From Taiwanofungus camphoratus (taxonomy: Eukaryota; Basidiomycota; Agaricomycetes; Polyporales; Taiwanofungaceae), in assembly GCA_003999685.1 (NCBI GenBank), contig CP021222.1, positions 2,666,001-2,730,000 on the forward strand: DNA of 64,000 nt, read 5' to 3'. Below are positions 1-12,245 of the stretch, piece by piece. The notes under the pieces are model-generated. The model searched no databases. It saw nothing but the letters and a program-made list of their open reading frames with translations, and was not told where the DNA came from. Position numbers and translations under genes: made by a program. The stretch's first letter is position 1. The number at the start of each line of letters is the position of its first letter.

Positions 1-1050
1 GACTGGCGGCCATGTGCTTCACCGCTGCGGGCGGGGAGGGTCAGCCTCAGCACCGCAGAGGGCAGCGCGGCACTCACCCGCCTTGGCAGCGTTGTACGGC
101 GTCTGCGGCTGGGGGATGTTGACAATCTGGATGGGCCAAGCACACCGCCCTCAGCGTCTGCGGTCACGCGCACACCAGCAGCTACCCACGTTCGCACTCA
201 TACTCGCCACGAGGACAATGCTTCCCCCGCCCTGTGGTATCATGTTGCGCGCCGCCTCGCGTGCAGTAAAGAACGCCCCGTGCACGTTAATGTCATACAG
301 CCGCTTTATCCGGTCAAACGGGTAGCTGCGCGCGTTTCAGCCGTGCGTCAGCAGAACCACAGAGCCCACAGCGTGGCACGGCACACGCACTCAAACGCAG
401 AATAGTTCTCCACAATGCCTGGGGGGAACCACGCCAAATAAGCAACACGTCAGCGCACCCAGCGACACGCGCACGACGCACCCGCAGAGGCGACCACCGA
501 GTCGATGCGGCCGTACGTGTCCATCACCCGCCGGAACGCCTGCTGGACAGACAGCTCCGACGACACGTCGCACCCGATGCCCATGACGCTGTAGTCGCTC
601 GGGTCCATGTCACTGTCAACTTCACACCTTATCAGTCGCCGTCGCCGCACACCAGCGCAGTGGGTTCCTGACCGCATGCAGCCTTGACGAGCTCCTCGGC
701 CGCCTCGGCCGCCTCCTCCTCCTTGAGGTCGAGGATGGCGAGCGACGTGCAGCCGGACTGGACCAGCGCGCGGCAGAACTCGTTGCCCAGGCCGCGCGCG
801 GCGCCGGTGATCATGCAGACCTGTGTGCGAAGGGGACGCTGAGCTCCGTGCGGGGGGGAGGGGGCGACGCGCGCGCGCCACGCACTTTGTTCGCCATCGA
901 GAACTCGGGGAGCGTCTTGACGACCTTGGCCTTGGCCGCGACGGCGCTGCTGATGAAGCGCGCCTGGACGACGCATCTCCGCGCGGGGACGACGACGAGG
1001 GGTCTTGAGGTGGTAAAGCGAGAGTGTGAGAAGAGCCGGGCGCTCATCAT
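1..1050 (-). CDS. Short-chain dehydrogenase/reductase (polyol/sugar type), 3' end outside window
   Basis: NAD(P)H-dependent oxidoreductase of the classical SDR family, closest in feel to fungal D-arabinitol/mannitol dehydrogenases and L-xylulose/sorbose reductases. The first exon (start ATG at 1050, second ATG at 1047) encodes an Arg/Ser-rich N-terminus (MMSARLFSHSRFTTSRP) that resembles a mitochondrial targeting peptide. The next exon (from about 820) carries the cofactor motif TGAARGLG. Further exons give DVSSE, the NVHGAFFTAREAARN helix, GGGSIVLVASMSAN with the catalytic Ser region, and TPYNAAKA with the YxxxK catalytic pair. Introns are short GT..AG; the first is at about 821-885. The gene runs off the left edge just after the YxxxK exon, so the C-terminal third is missing. 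Family is secure; the substrate is not determined by what is visible. Confidence 0.88.
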
Positions 1051-1872
1051 CGTGGACGGTGAGAGTAAGGAAGGGGGAAAAGTGAAGGAGGACAGCGGTG
1101 GTGTGCTGTAGGGAATTTATTGGGTTGACCCCGGACCACGGTGTCTCCACCGCGGGGGGCGTCTAGACTCGGGAGAGAGACTCGGACCGATCATGGCAAT
1201 CCGCGGTCAATTTTTCCATCTTGACATAATCGCCCGCCAGCCAATCGCAGCCCGCGCGCACGAGTCTCCGCCGCTCGCAGCCAATCCCCGCTCGCCAGTC
1301 CCCGCTAGCGTGAGCCAGCCTTGCCTCCTGCGTGCAGCTGGACCCGTCCGGTGCCTGCGTTACTCTCCCCCTCGCACTGAACGTTGACCGCGCACGACCG
1401 TCGCTTGCCCGCCGCACACTCACTTCCGTCGATCTCGTTCCAAGTATATGTGTGTATTTAGCATATGGTGTACGGTGGTATAGGCAGTCTTGTAGAACAT
1501 ACAGGTATGATGGAGGACATATGTCAAACGAGCGAGGGGTATCTCCGAGCCGCAAAGCAACAAACCAGCAAACCGAATAAACAATTCTAAACTAACGTGC
1601 GATGAGAACGGAAAGGTCGAGAAGGATGAGAAACAAATGCGTCCGCGGCTTCCCCTGCTGACGTCGCAGCATGACACCGGGACGATGAAGCTTATGAAAA
1701 GCTTACGAGGGGCTATGAAATCATTAAGCTATGCTTAGAAACAGAGTATAAGCAGTTCAAACGAGAGTGAACACGGATCATCCACAAGATCCGCAATGAA
1801 CGCCGGCGCACCGCCCGCCCGCGTCCGCGACGCCGCACCAGCCAGTCGAGACAACAGCAACACGTCCAACGC
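1051..1872. other. Intergenic region: kinesin 3' flank and dehydrogenase promoter
   Basis: No supported gene. It lies between the 3' end of the kinesin gene and the 5' end of the dehydrogenase gene, both minus strand. Two CCAAT sequences occur on the plus strand near 1239 and 1280, in GC-rich surroundings. They could be promoter elements for the dehydrogenase gene, but this is only a motif observation. Confidence 0.5.
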
Positions 1873-4800
1873 TCACAGGCACGCGAACTTTGATTTCCGT
1901 CGCTGCAGCTCGTCCATCCGGCTGTCCAGCTGTGCCCGCGCCCGCTCCTTCGCCCGCCGCTCCTCGTCCAGCCGGTGCTCCAGCGACTGCTTCTCCTCCA
2001 CGATCGACCGCCGCACGCTCACCACCTCGTTCTTCGCCTCGCCCAGCTCGGCGCGGAGGCCCGCGATCTGCGTGTTCAGGGCGTCCCGCTCGCGCGCGAG
2101 CTCCGTCGCCTGCATGCGTGCCTTGCGAACTGCGGGGAACGCGGGGGTGGGGCATGTGAGCACGGCTTCGCGGCGAGAAGAGAAGGGAAGCGCGCAAATA
2201 GAGTGCAAACTCACGATTTTTCTCCGAGTCGCCTAGCGACGACTCAAGCGTCGCGACGAGATCCATGTGCGCCTGCAGGTCGCTCTCACAGTGTGTCAAC
2301 TGCTTGTTCAGCGTCTTGATCATCACCTCCTGCTCCTCGATCGTCTTCGCCTGCTGTGCCACCGTGACCTTCGGGTCACCGGCACCCGTCGGCGTCGCCA
2401 GGCCGTTTGCTAGGGACTGCGCGATCGACGTCGCGGGGGTGGAGGGTGTGTCGAGCGGAGTGTCCGCGCTGAAGGGCGATGTAAGCGCGGAGGATGACGC
2501 GGTGCTTGGTTCGTGTGCGGATGTCGGCGCAGGCGGTATCGGCACGGTCGGGGGCGGCGTCGGCGGAGGGAGCTTCGTCGGTGACATGCCGTTTGCACGC
2601 GTAAAGCGGTCCATTACAGTAGGCCTGGCAGACCCTCCTGACCCAGGTGACGGACTCCGCACGAGCTGGGACTGCAGATCGCGGAGCAAGAGGTCCTGCT
2701 TGTTCTTTTCGGCCTGCAGGTTGTCCATCTCGTCTTTCGTCCGCTGGAGGTCTTCCTGCATCTCCGCGAGTACAGACCGATGCCGCTCCAGCTCGTCGAC
2801 GAGCGAATCGCGCTTGGACGCCTCCCGGACCAGATCGGTCGTTCTCTCACGAGTGTCCTGCAGCTCTGCGCGGAGCTTGGCCACCTCAGCCGCAAGCGCA
2901 TTGCGCTCATCGTTTGAACTGCCAAGCTGTTCATGCAGTAGAGCAATGATGTCGGTCTTTTGTTGCAAAGCCTTTTCATGTGCCTGGCGAGTCTCCTCAC
3001 GCGAAACGGCGTATTCGTCCGAGGCGGCCTTGTAAGACTCCAGCTCCTCGAGCAGCAGATCGTGATCGTTCGTAACAACCTGGATCTCGTCATCTCGCTT
3101 CTTCTGCAACTCCTCGACATGCAGATCGTGATCCTTCCGCATGATCTCAAGCTGCTCAGCGTGCTTCTGCTCCAGCTCTGCCAGAGCGCTTGCAAGCGCT
3201 TGCTTCTCTTCTGCAAGGACACGCTCAGTTTGGGCCCGAGACTCCTCGAGATCTTGCCGATGTTGCTCCTGGACGGAAATAAGTTCTGCCTGAGCTTCAG
3301 TAATGGCAGTCTCGTGTTCAGCCACAAGCTTCGAAATGCTCTCCGCGTGCATTCGGGCCAACGCAGAACGTTCTTCCTCAGCCTTGCTTTCGATTGTCGC
3401 AATAGCAGCTTTATGTGCCTCTTCCAAGCCCGAAACTTTCTCCTTGTGACCATGTTCAATGTCCTGGAGAGCGGTGGCTTGCTGCTCTTTGGCCGCCTGC
3501 AGAGCCTCGTCCATCTGCTTGCGCAGATCAGAACTTGACGCCGAAAGCTCACTCCTACCAGCTTCCAGTTCCGCCGTTAACCTAGCTATTTCATTTGCAG
3601 ACTCGTCCTGCAACCTAGACATCTCTACAGCATGCTCTGCAGTGGTCCTCTCCAAGATCGCCTTGTGCTCCTCGTCGCTGGCAGACAGCACACGGGAGTG
3701 TTCAGCTTGAACTTTGTCCAGTTCCTCGACAAACGCGGCTTCCTTGCTACTGACAGTGACCGCATGATCAGATTTTAACCTCTCTAGCTTGCCTCTGTAT
3801 TGCTCTTCCTTGGTCGAAAGCGCTGCAGCATGCTCGTCTTTCAGCTTTTGGAGGTCATCGACGAACTGCTTCTCCTTAGCGCTCACAGCCGAAGTGTGCT
3901 CTTCCTGGAGTTCCTTCAATGCAGCTTCACGGGCCGACTGGGATTCCGAGAAGGAGCCCTCGCGAGCGATCTCCGCCATTCTCATCTCTCGAACATGTTC
4001 ATCCCGCAGTCGCTCCATCGCAGTCGCTGCTTCCGACGCTTGTTTTTCAAGAGCTTGTGCATGGTCAGCACGGAGCTTGGTGAGCGCATTGTAGTACTCT
4101 TCCTCCGTCGAATGCAGAGTAGCAGCAGCCTCGTCTTCCTTCTTCTTGGACGCATCTTGATGTTCCGCAGTGAGTCTGGACAAAGCAACTTCGTGCTCCT
4201 CGCGAGTCTTCGCAAGCATGTCGCCGACCTCTTGGCTCCGACGACGCAGCTCCTCCTCATGATCGGCCTGCAATTTGCCAAATGCTGCTTCATGATCTTG
4301 GTGAGCCTTCTCTAGGGTAGCCGACACCTCAGTGAGTTGTGCACGCAGGTCGTTCAGAACGCTCTCGTGCTCCTCCTTCATACGCGCAAGTAGTCCATCA
4401 ACTTCAGACTCTTTAGCACGCAAGGCTTCTTCATGTTCGGATTTCAACGTGGCGATGTCTGAGGCGTGCTCTGCGTTGACACGCTCAAGAGATTCGAGTA
4501 GCTCAACCTCCCGACGTTGCATCTTCGCCAGAGTTTCGGCGAGATCAGATTCGCGAAGTTGTACATGAGCCAAAGACTCGACAAGTTCGACTTCGCGCTG
4601 CTCCATTTGCTCAAACCTTTTCAGGTCTTCACTATGCTGAACTATTTGTTCATCGTGCTTAGTACGAAGAGCTTCGAGCTCAGTGGACATGTTGAGGGTC
4701 TGTAAAGCCAGTCGTCATCAATAGCGTTACATGATGCTAAGGCGAAACAAACCTGATCGCGAGAGAGCACTGTCAACTCCTCAAGCTGTCGGCGTATCTG

Positions 4801-7800
4801 AGTTAGTTCGGTGTTCAGACCGTCAACAGTTTCTCGATGGCTAGACTCTTTCTGAGCCATCGAGCTGTACGAACATGTATCGATTAGATGCGTGTCATAG
4901 TTTCCTTCCATGATGTAGAGCTTACCGCATGAGCTCGTTGAGTCTTTCAAGAGATTCGTCTGCGTCGGAAGGCGTACCTCTTCCCAATGCGTGCATATCG
5001 ATGCTGTGACGAAGTTGCTTAAACTGGGACAACGTCTTGGGAGAAAGGCTCAAAATTGGAATGGCATCGCCATGAACATGACCGTTGCCATTACCGTTCA
5101 CTGGGACAGGAGTTCTAGGCGACTCAGTTGAGGGACTGCGCTCGAGATTCGATAACGCCGCAGCCCGGTCCTTCTCTCTCAAGGATTCCTCCAACACGGT
5201 GATTTCAGTCTCCCTCTCCTTAAGGACTTCCTGGAGTCGCATGATCTCCTTCTCGAGGCTAGAGACCGACCTCTCGCTAGCAGTGACATTGACAGAAGGA
5301 AGTGATATCGACAGGTTGGGTCTGGATTGAGAGCGAGAGAAAGAGATAGAACTACTTGTCCCGTGACTTGACATAGAACCGTTGCGCGACCTGGCCGAGG
5401 ACAGCTCCTGCGAGAGCGATACAGATTGCGAGAGCGACCTAAAGGCATAATATATGAGCAACTTCCTGCTGGCGCAAAGCACGCACTATTACCTCGAGTG
5501 GAGTGATTCTGCTGAGGCTACCTGTCTGAAGAATGGGCGACGAGCTCCGTTGATCGGAACTTCGACGCCATCTCTGACCATGCCTCGATTCATTCTTCGC
5601 CTAGGTGATATGTCGGTTGGTCGTTCAGGTGACTCTGAAGATGCAAGTGGAGCATTCACTTTAGCTTCCTCGAGCTGAGCCGCCAGGTCAGCAATCTCAC
5701 GAAGAGCGTCCCGGTACTTGGCAGTAACTGACGATAGGTCAGCAAGTGTTGCTGTATGGGTCTGTTGGAGAGCCACCAGTTGATTCTCAACAGACCCGTC
5801 AGGCGTGTTGAGAGTCTCGGTACTGGCACTTGTCAGCTCCGTGGGAGTCGTTGCAACGGATTCAAGGTTCTTCCGAGCCTTTGCCACCTCGTCCACCAAG
5901 TCTCCCAGCCGCTCCCGGTCAGCTGCAGCCTCTTTCTTCTTCGCTTCCCATTCCTCCATCTTCAGTTCAAGGGCACGTACTTTCCTCTCCCGTTCCTCAA
6001 GGTCAGTCCGCCAGCTCTCACCATCGCGCATGAGAGTCTCAAGACGTGATTGCAAGACTTCGACTTCTTGGCTTCGTCGGTCACACTCGCCCTCGAGCTT
6101 CTCAACGGTCTCACGGAGGGAGAGGACGGACTCGTCAGCACGAGCCAGACGAGCCTCCAGATCCGTGATGTATTGAGAGGAATATGACTCTGTATCCTTG
6201 TAGCGAGAGATCTCACGTTTCAAGTCGGTTATGGACCCGCTTGAAGAAACGGACGACTCGTCGTACTGTTTGACTTTCTCTTCCAGGTCACGGATGTACG
6301 CCTGAGCAGTGATGTCAGCGCGAAAATTCCGCTAAAATGAATAACGCGCAGGAAATCACCTCGTTCGACGCCTCCCTCTCTGACAGCTTCGCCGCTCTCG
6401 ACTTGAGCTCTTCCACGTACAGCTCGATAGTCGAATGCCTCTCAGACAGCTCCGAGTACTCCTGTTCTTTCTCTTCGTAAAGATCATTCGTATGCCTCAA
6501 AGCTGCACGGTTCAAATTGAGCTCTGCCTCCATCGCACTGATCGTCTTCTCATATTCTTCGATCACTGGACCTACGATCTCTTCATACTTCGCAGTCCCG
6601 CCGATGTGCCCGCCCTTGGAGCTTCGCTGCTTCTCCGCGAGCTCTCGCCGTAGACGCGTCAGCTCCTCTGTGCGTTCGACAAATTTCTCGCGCATGTTTT
6701 CATAGTTGTTCTGCAACTCAGCCATCTGCGCAAGCACCTTCTTCCCCGCGCCTTCCAGGTGCTCCGTCGATGCGCCTCCGCCACCCTCCTTGATGGTCTT
6801 GAGATCCTTCCGCAGCCGTGTGACCATGCCCTGCAACCATTCCATGTCATCCCAGCCCTCCTCCTTCTCGGTGACTACTGCACGGTTCTTGATGTTGCGC
6901 GCCCTGTTTGCATATTTCAGGGTGTTGATCGTCTCGCCGACGTTCCACTCTGTTGGGCTAACGCAGGCAATCATCAGTGTATGCGCATTGCCTCCGAGGG
7001 AATCTTGCAGCAGTCGCGTAAGTTTCGAGTCGCGGTAGGGAATGTACGATGCTGTATGCGATTTGGCGCGGGCCGGATCGCCGAGGGCAGAGATCACGTT
7101 GCCGAGAGCAAGGAGTCCGCTATTGATGGAGATACCTTCCTTGATACGCTCACCTTGAGCAGCCGTGCGCTTCAACTGCTCAGAATATCAGATCTCCGAT
7201 CGGCTGATGCTGTGATATATCTGAAGGGCTTACCCGTTCTGAGCCAGCCAAGTCGACGAAATGAAACTTGGAGACGACCGTGACCCAATCACCCTGTTCA
7301 TCATCTGCATTGCCATGCGACCTCCCGCCATCAGGCGACAACAGACCGAGCGAGCTCGCTGGTCTCCCTCCCCGGGTCATAGCCGACTGGAAACTTGGAG
7401 TTGCCGGACGTCCAAAAGTTGGTGAGGACACCCTGCCGCCCCCCTGGGCCGGATGAGCGAAAACAGACCCTGGTCGCGCGATACGAGACAGCGGCCGGCC
7501 ACCTGGAGGTAGCGGTGAGGAGGAACGGGGCGGAGCGCTGGAGCCGGTGTACTTCTTCTGCGTGAGAGTAAGGGAGAAGATGGCGTGCGAACGCGATGAT
7601 TGAGCGTTCATGTCGGTTTCGTTGGTTCGCCGGATGCTGGTGCCTTGGCGGAGGAGACTGGAAGTTCAAATGATAGTTAGCTAGAGTTCGAGAACAACAT
7701 GGTCAACCCTTAGATCGAGTAAACCAGACAAGATTACCATGTTATAACCTCGCCATGCACAACACGAAGATGTTCGCAGGCATGGCTTCAGGTATCAAGC

Positions 7801-8599
7801 GCATAGCTCAACATGCATTCAAAATGCAGAGTATGTGGCGATGACAGGATCTCTCACAGGTGAGGGAACACTTACTTCATGACTTCATTCGGGCCCTTCA
7901 CGTTCACCTCTCGTAGGCCTTCCCATATGATATGTCCTTGCTTGTCTTCTCGAATCTGCACATCGCGCCTTCCGCCTCCGTCGTCGTTGAGTAAATCAAT
8001 GAGGTCCTCGTTATAGATCTCGATGAAGGAGCCCCTCAGGCTGTACTTCCACGCCTCGCCACGTTCCCCTTTCAGTTCTCTGCAGCGCGCGAATATAGTA
8101 GACACGGCTCGCGGAATGATACCCATGCCATTTGAAGGATCATTTGGGTCGGCATCCAAGTCTATACCGGTCATAGTGAACGTTTTACCACTACTTGTCT
8201 GACCGTAGGCGAGGATAGTGCAATTGAAACCTTCAACGAAGCGCGAAATGAGAGGCTGTGCGGTGGAAGTAAAGAGGGCATGCTGAGTGGCTGTGGGAGG
8301 GTGTACTTGATCAAAAGTGAACAGCTGCTTTTTACCTGCACCTGCCGCAGAGGCCGGTGCTGCTGCTGTGCCGGAGGTGGAGGCAGGAGTGGCGTCGACA
8401 GATACGGTGCTGGGGGAAGCTGCGGTTATGACAGACCGTTGAAAACGAGCGGGAATGGAACTTGTGTCCTGTGTCGTGGTCGGACGGATGCGGAGTGCTG
8501 GAAGGAGATATGAGCAGTGCGAGTAATAACGGGGCCGCTGTACTCACCGACTTGGACAGAGGTTGTCGCACTATTTGACGGCGGCGGCGGCGGCGCCAT
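1873..8599 (-). CDS. Kinesin-4-like motor protein with very long coiled-coil tail
   Basis: Plus-end-type microtubule motor, N-terminal kinesin, roughly 2000 residues. Start ATG at 8599 ([17 protein letters not shown]); after a short intron follow VALRIRPTT-like strand 1 (seen as ALRIRPTT), the Walker A motif [30 protein letters not shown] (switch I), DLAGSER (switch II) and the neck-proximal [11 protein letters not shown] Pro/Ser/Arg-rich insert of about 85 residues separates switch I from switch II. After the motor come thousands of bases of nearly uninterrupted heptad-like Glu/Lys/Leu-rich coiled coil, including one exon from about 4690 to 2220. The last exon ends RRKSKFACL with its stop at 1873. 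Introns occur at about 8545-8500, 7871-7680, 7230-7180, 6310, 5480, 4930, 4750 and 2215-2140. The motor sequence and NIKNR segment resemble kinesin-4/chromokinesins; the subfamily is inferred. Confidence 0.9.
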
Positions 8600-10445
8600 G
8601 GCGTTCAGGCAACGTCGGAGACAGCGTCGGCGACGAAGACCTGCGCGTTGTCTGGAATCGTGTGAAGGGAAGTGGTGAAAACAACAGGCGGACGAGGCCG
8701 GATTTAGTGACAACATGTTTCGCTTCCGTCGCGATCGTTTCCCGGTCACGGGTCTGATTCCTATCGAATTACTTGCTTATGTCCTTCAACCACTTGTAGC
8801 TGGGTTCCAATTGCATTCTATCCCAATTCTAATGGGATAAGATCGCGTTTCTTATTACCCTTGCGTGTGCTATGTATTATATAATGCCAGTTTCCCCCTA
8901 AGAGGGAGAATCAGATTCGATCGAGCTTAATTCTTAGCAGGAGGTGAATTACAAGCTTTAGATACCGACTCCACTACGCCAGATAAAACTTCTCCTCCGA
9001 CTCTGCAACGGTCGTATAAGTTATAACCAGCGCCAAGAGGTAAACCTACAGCAGGGTCGAGGGCATTGCGACCAATGCCGTGACTAAGACAATATGTTAG
9101 GTTAAACTTGACTTCTCTCCAGACGCGAAGACTAGCCTATGCATCAGAAGTATCTTAGACGTGCCATATTGCCGTCAATCAACGTTCCAACTCCATTTGT
9201 ACGCAACATATCACCTCCCAATATGCGTATCGAGATGTGACGATGTTTATAAGCGCTGTCGGTTATCGTCGTTGCAACCACGAGCGGCTTTTGTAACTGA
9301 CTGACAAGTAATTTTTTTCTCTCTTACGATGTAAAAACTAGGAAGCCTGAGGGCCAGGGCATGAGCGCAATATTCCCATTAATTCCGTGTTGGCCTGATA
9401 GAAGAGACGCCTATGAAACATGACAACTCACCCGGTACAATGATTCTTGTCTAGCCTTGGTCTTCAATTATAAAGAAAACATACAAGATTCAGCCTTGGT
9501 ATGGAAGCCTGACATAAATGTCAAACGACATGAAAGGCCCTCACACTCAATGGTCATATATCCACCGCATCCCCCTTTTCCGGCGAGACCTTCCTCCCTG
9601 GGATAATCCGGGTATCCACATCTGTCTGCGCAACATCGGTGATATGATGGCTAACGTTCCCTTCCGTCCTTTAAATCCTCCCGATTTCCACTTGTGCTCG
9701 TCTCGGGGTCAGCTAATTTTGCCCTGCCCTAGTCTCTCTCTTGCGGCAATTGGTCTAATTCAAGCAATGACCTGAGGTTCCTCCTATCCCGTTCCTTTCA
9801 GCTATCCCGTTCCTTTCAGGACAAGGAACCCTTTTCGCTCATTGGAACGACATCGATAACCACCAGGCTCCCATATCCATAAGTCACCCGTGCCCATGAG
9901 GGTCACGCCAGAACTTTATACGCAGTCGTAGTCTGATTACACGACTAGAGATAACTCCGACGGTACAGTTGACAGCACAATATCTGCATATAAATGTCCA
10001 TATATTGACCCGTATACTCTATGGCGCTGGGTACGCGGCTCGAAGTGCAACCATGAGTCGTTCCATTGCGAAGAACGAAGGAAGACTGATTAAACAGGGA
10101 AGAGGACCGTCGTCGATGTTCACCTGCTTCTATCGATCTTATATTTATCTTCATTGGCAGAGCCTAGGAGGAAGAGATGCTATAATCGACCAAGGGGATT
10201 TCCGACGGCCAATATACGGTCCTGTCAGGCCATTTCTTGCGCCGTAACAGCGGTATCACTATTAACTGCGTCTTTGGACATGTTGTCATTGTCGACATCG
10301 ACATCCACTAAAAAAGACTGAATAGAAGGGTCTCATACATGCGGAAAGTACGGGAATAGTTTATCGACTTGCGTCGCCATAATAAGTCACGACGTAGACT
10401 GATCTTCTGAACCAAAATACCATATAGTCCGAAATTGACCAAGGG
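8600..10445. other. Gene-free stretch
   Basis: About 1.8 kb with only short, biased open frames on either strand and no recognisable domain. The right part probably contains the 3' untranslated region of the acetyltransferase-like gene; the left part is the kinesin promoter. A perfect 18-bp tandem duplication at 9784-9819 is the only structured element seen. Confidence 0.5.
9784..9819. repeat. Perfect 18-bp tandem duplication
   Basis: CTATCCCGTTCCTTTCAG occurs twice head to tail. It lies in the gene-free stretch; no function can be assigned. Confidence 0.9.
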
Positions 10446-11527
10446 CTACAGAGGTACCACCCCTCGCCATATGGACTGATACCATCTTTTCCGCCCAGTG
10501 ATAGGATCTCGGGCATGTTCGTCGAGCATGAACCCACAGCGCTTGTAGATCCTCTCCGCCCCAGGGTCAGCGACATTCAAACAGATCTCGTCCTTCGTCC
10601 CCCCTAGCGGTCTTTCGGTAGGAGCGCCTTTGAATCCCAACGGCTCCGCACCTAGATAATACCGAGTGACCGCTCGCACCATGGCCTCAGCAATACCTTT
10701 GCGCCTGTGTTGCGACACGACGAACACATTCCGGATGGCCGTCGTGCGAGAGGTAGTCCGACCAACGAGAACGTATCCTGCAACCTCCCCATCGGAGCGG
10801 CAGAGCCATACTTTCTGCGCTTCAACAGCTTCACGCATGATATTCTGCGCACTTTCCAATGTTGCTGGGACAGGACCATGGCTCGAGAACTCGATATATA
10901 GAGGGACAAGACTGGTGACATCGTCGGAGCCTGACGCCAGAGATATCTGATGACTGTCAAAAGCGGACGACGGCTCAGGGAGAGTAGCCCGAGTCGCATA
11001 ACAGCCACGAGACCGAAAATACGGATCCAAGGCTTTCAAGTGGATGCCTCTAGTGGCCATGAAGGTCACCCAAGTCTCGATAAACGTATTCACGGCTTCC
11101 TCTGGCCCGATCACTTTGTCTACGGCACTTGGATGAATAATAGTCGATAGAAATGTCGCGAGAAGGTGCACGGCAGCAGTGATATCATTCGCCTCCCGTG
11201 AATGTTCTATAACAGTGGGAACCGACATCATCCAGGAAAAATCCATTGCATTTTTTGTAAGAGTAAGCCTGAACGGAAAGTAGTACTTTGGTTGGACAGA
11301 GACAGTATGAAAGGCTCGTTGCAAACTCACAACAACTCGTCACCTCTGAAGACTGCCAATAATGTCCTTGTTTGCGAACCCCAATGAGCTTGAGACAGTC
11401 TTTGTGTCTCATCCATGTTATCCAAAAGGGAACCCAGTGCAAAGTTCATAGAGTTGTCGTCGTATGGCTCCATGGCATTCAGGAAGTCAATAGGATCCTT
11501 GAAGTGGACAACACGAAGGCCAGACAT
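10446..11527 (-). CDS. GNAT-type N-acetyltransferase-like protein
   Basis: Two-exon gene of 340 codons. Exon 1 is 11527-11331 (MSGLRVVHFKDP); a 62-nt intron 11330-11269 with donor GTGAGT and acceptor TTCAG restores frame exactly into exon 2, 11268-10446. The C-terminal half has the GNAT fold signature: a beta4-like strand (VAGYVLVGRTT), then IRNVFVVSQHRRKGIAEAMV, in which QHRRKGIA is the acetyl-CoA pyrophosphate-binding Q/RxxGxG/A loop, and a late YKRCGFMLDEHARDP strand-helix typical of the family. The N-terminal about 170 residues are a divergent helical region common in uncharacterised fungal GNAT-like proteins. The substrate is unknown. The promoter region is shared with the divergent ARPC1 gene. 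Confidence 0.8.
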
Positions 11528-12245
11528 CGTCTGTGCTGGATTAGATTACAATGTATGTGAATCCCCTTTATCCCATTGGCAGTGGGGCTTGACGCTGTGA
11601 GTCAGTGTGATCGAGAGCAGTACATCGCCGCAATTGAATTAGCCGGCGAACGTACCTGGATTCCAGGCTATCATCCTGGCTAACAGTCCAGGGAGCCTGT
11701 CTTGCAGTACAACGACAGATCGTACCTTCTCGAGCTGGAATGATGATAATGAATGCCGAGAATCTGATCATGGGTGCCACATAGAGGGACGCATTTGCAC
11801 CCAAGATCCGGTGACTAGCAGTCGAGAGTTATGGATACGATCACATATATGCGGTTGTATTATAACAGAGCACTGACAGAACAACATGCTACTGTCTGAT
11901 TTGACAAGGCCCTGATGATAAGGGCGTACGATTTTTGGGCTGTTCAGCAATCTCAGTACGCCATGATGCGAATCGCATGAGAACCCTGGCCTAAATCAGG
12001 GATAAAAAACTCATAACATCTGCTTCTCCAGAGGCAAGTCCCATTTGATTGCAGAACCGACTGTGGTGATATCGCCCGTCAATGTTCCACCAGAGCGAGA
12101 TAGTATGTAAACGGACCCGTCCGATCGACTCGTGTGGCGCGCGGTGCAACGCATACGCAGCTCTGGAACTTCCTACCTTCTTTGATCCTAAGACTACACT
12201 GCAGTAGTAGACTGCTAGTCCTCTGCACGCGACTGAAGACTCATA
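11528..12245. promoter_or_regulatory. Divergent promoter region between GNAT-like gene and ARPC1
   Basis: About 720 bp between two oppositely directed start codons. Short open frames here lack domain support and look like chance. No specific regulatory site was recognised. Confidence 0.4.

Noticed and set aside
2265-3035. Long plus-strand open frame (256 codons) opposite the kinesin tail
   Set aside because: It is antisense to a coiled-coil exon whose biased codon use suppresses stops on the other strand; its Ser/Cys/Arg-rich translation has no domain.
2960-3538. Second plus-strand frame of 192 codons with Leu-rich translation
   Set aside because: Also a shadow of the kinesin coiled coil; Leu runs are the reverse complement of Glu/Lys/Gln codons.
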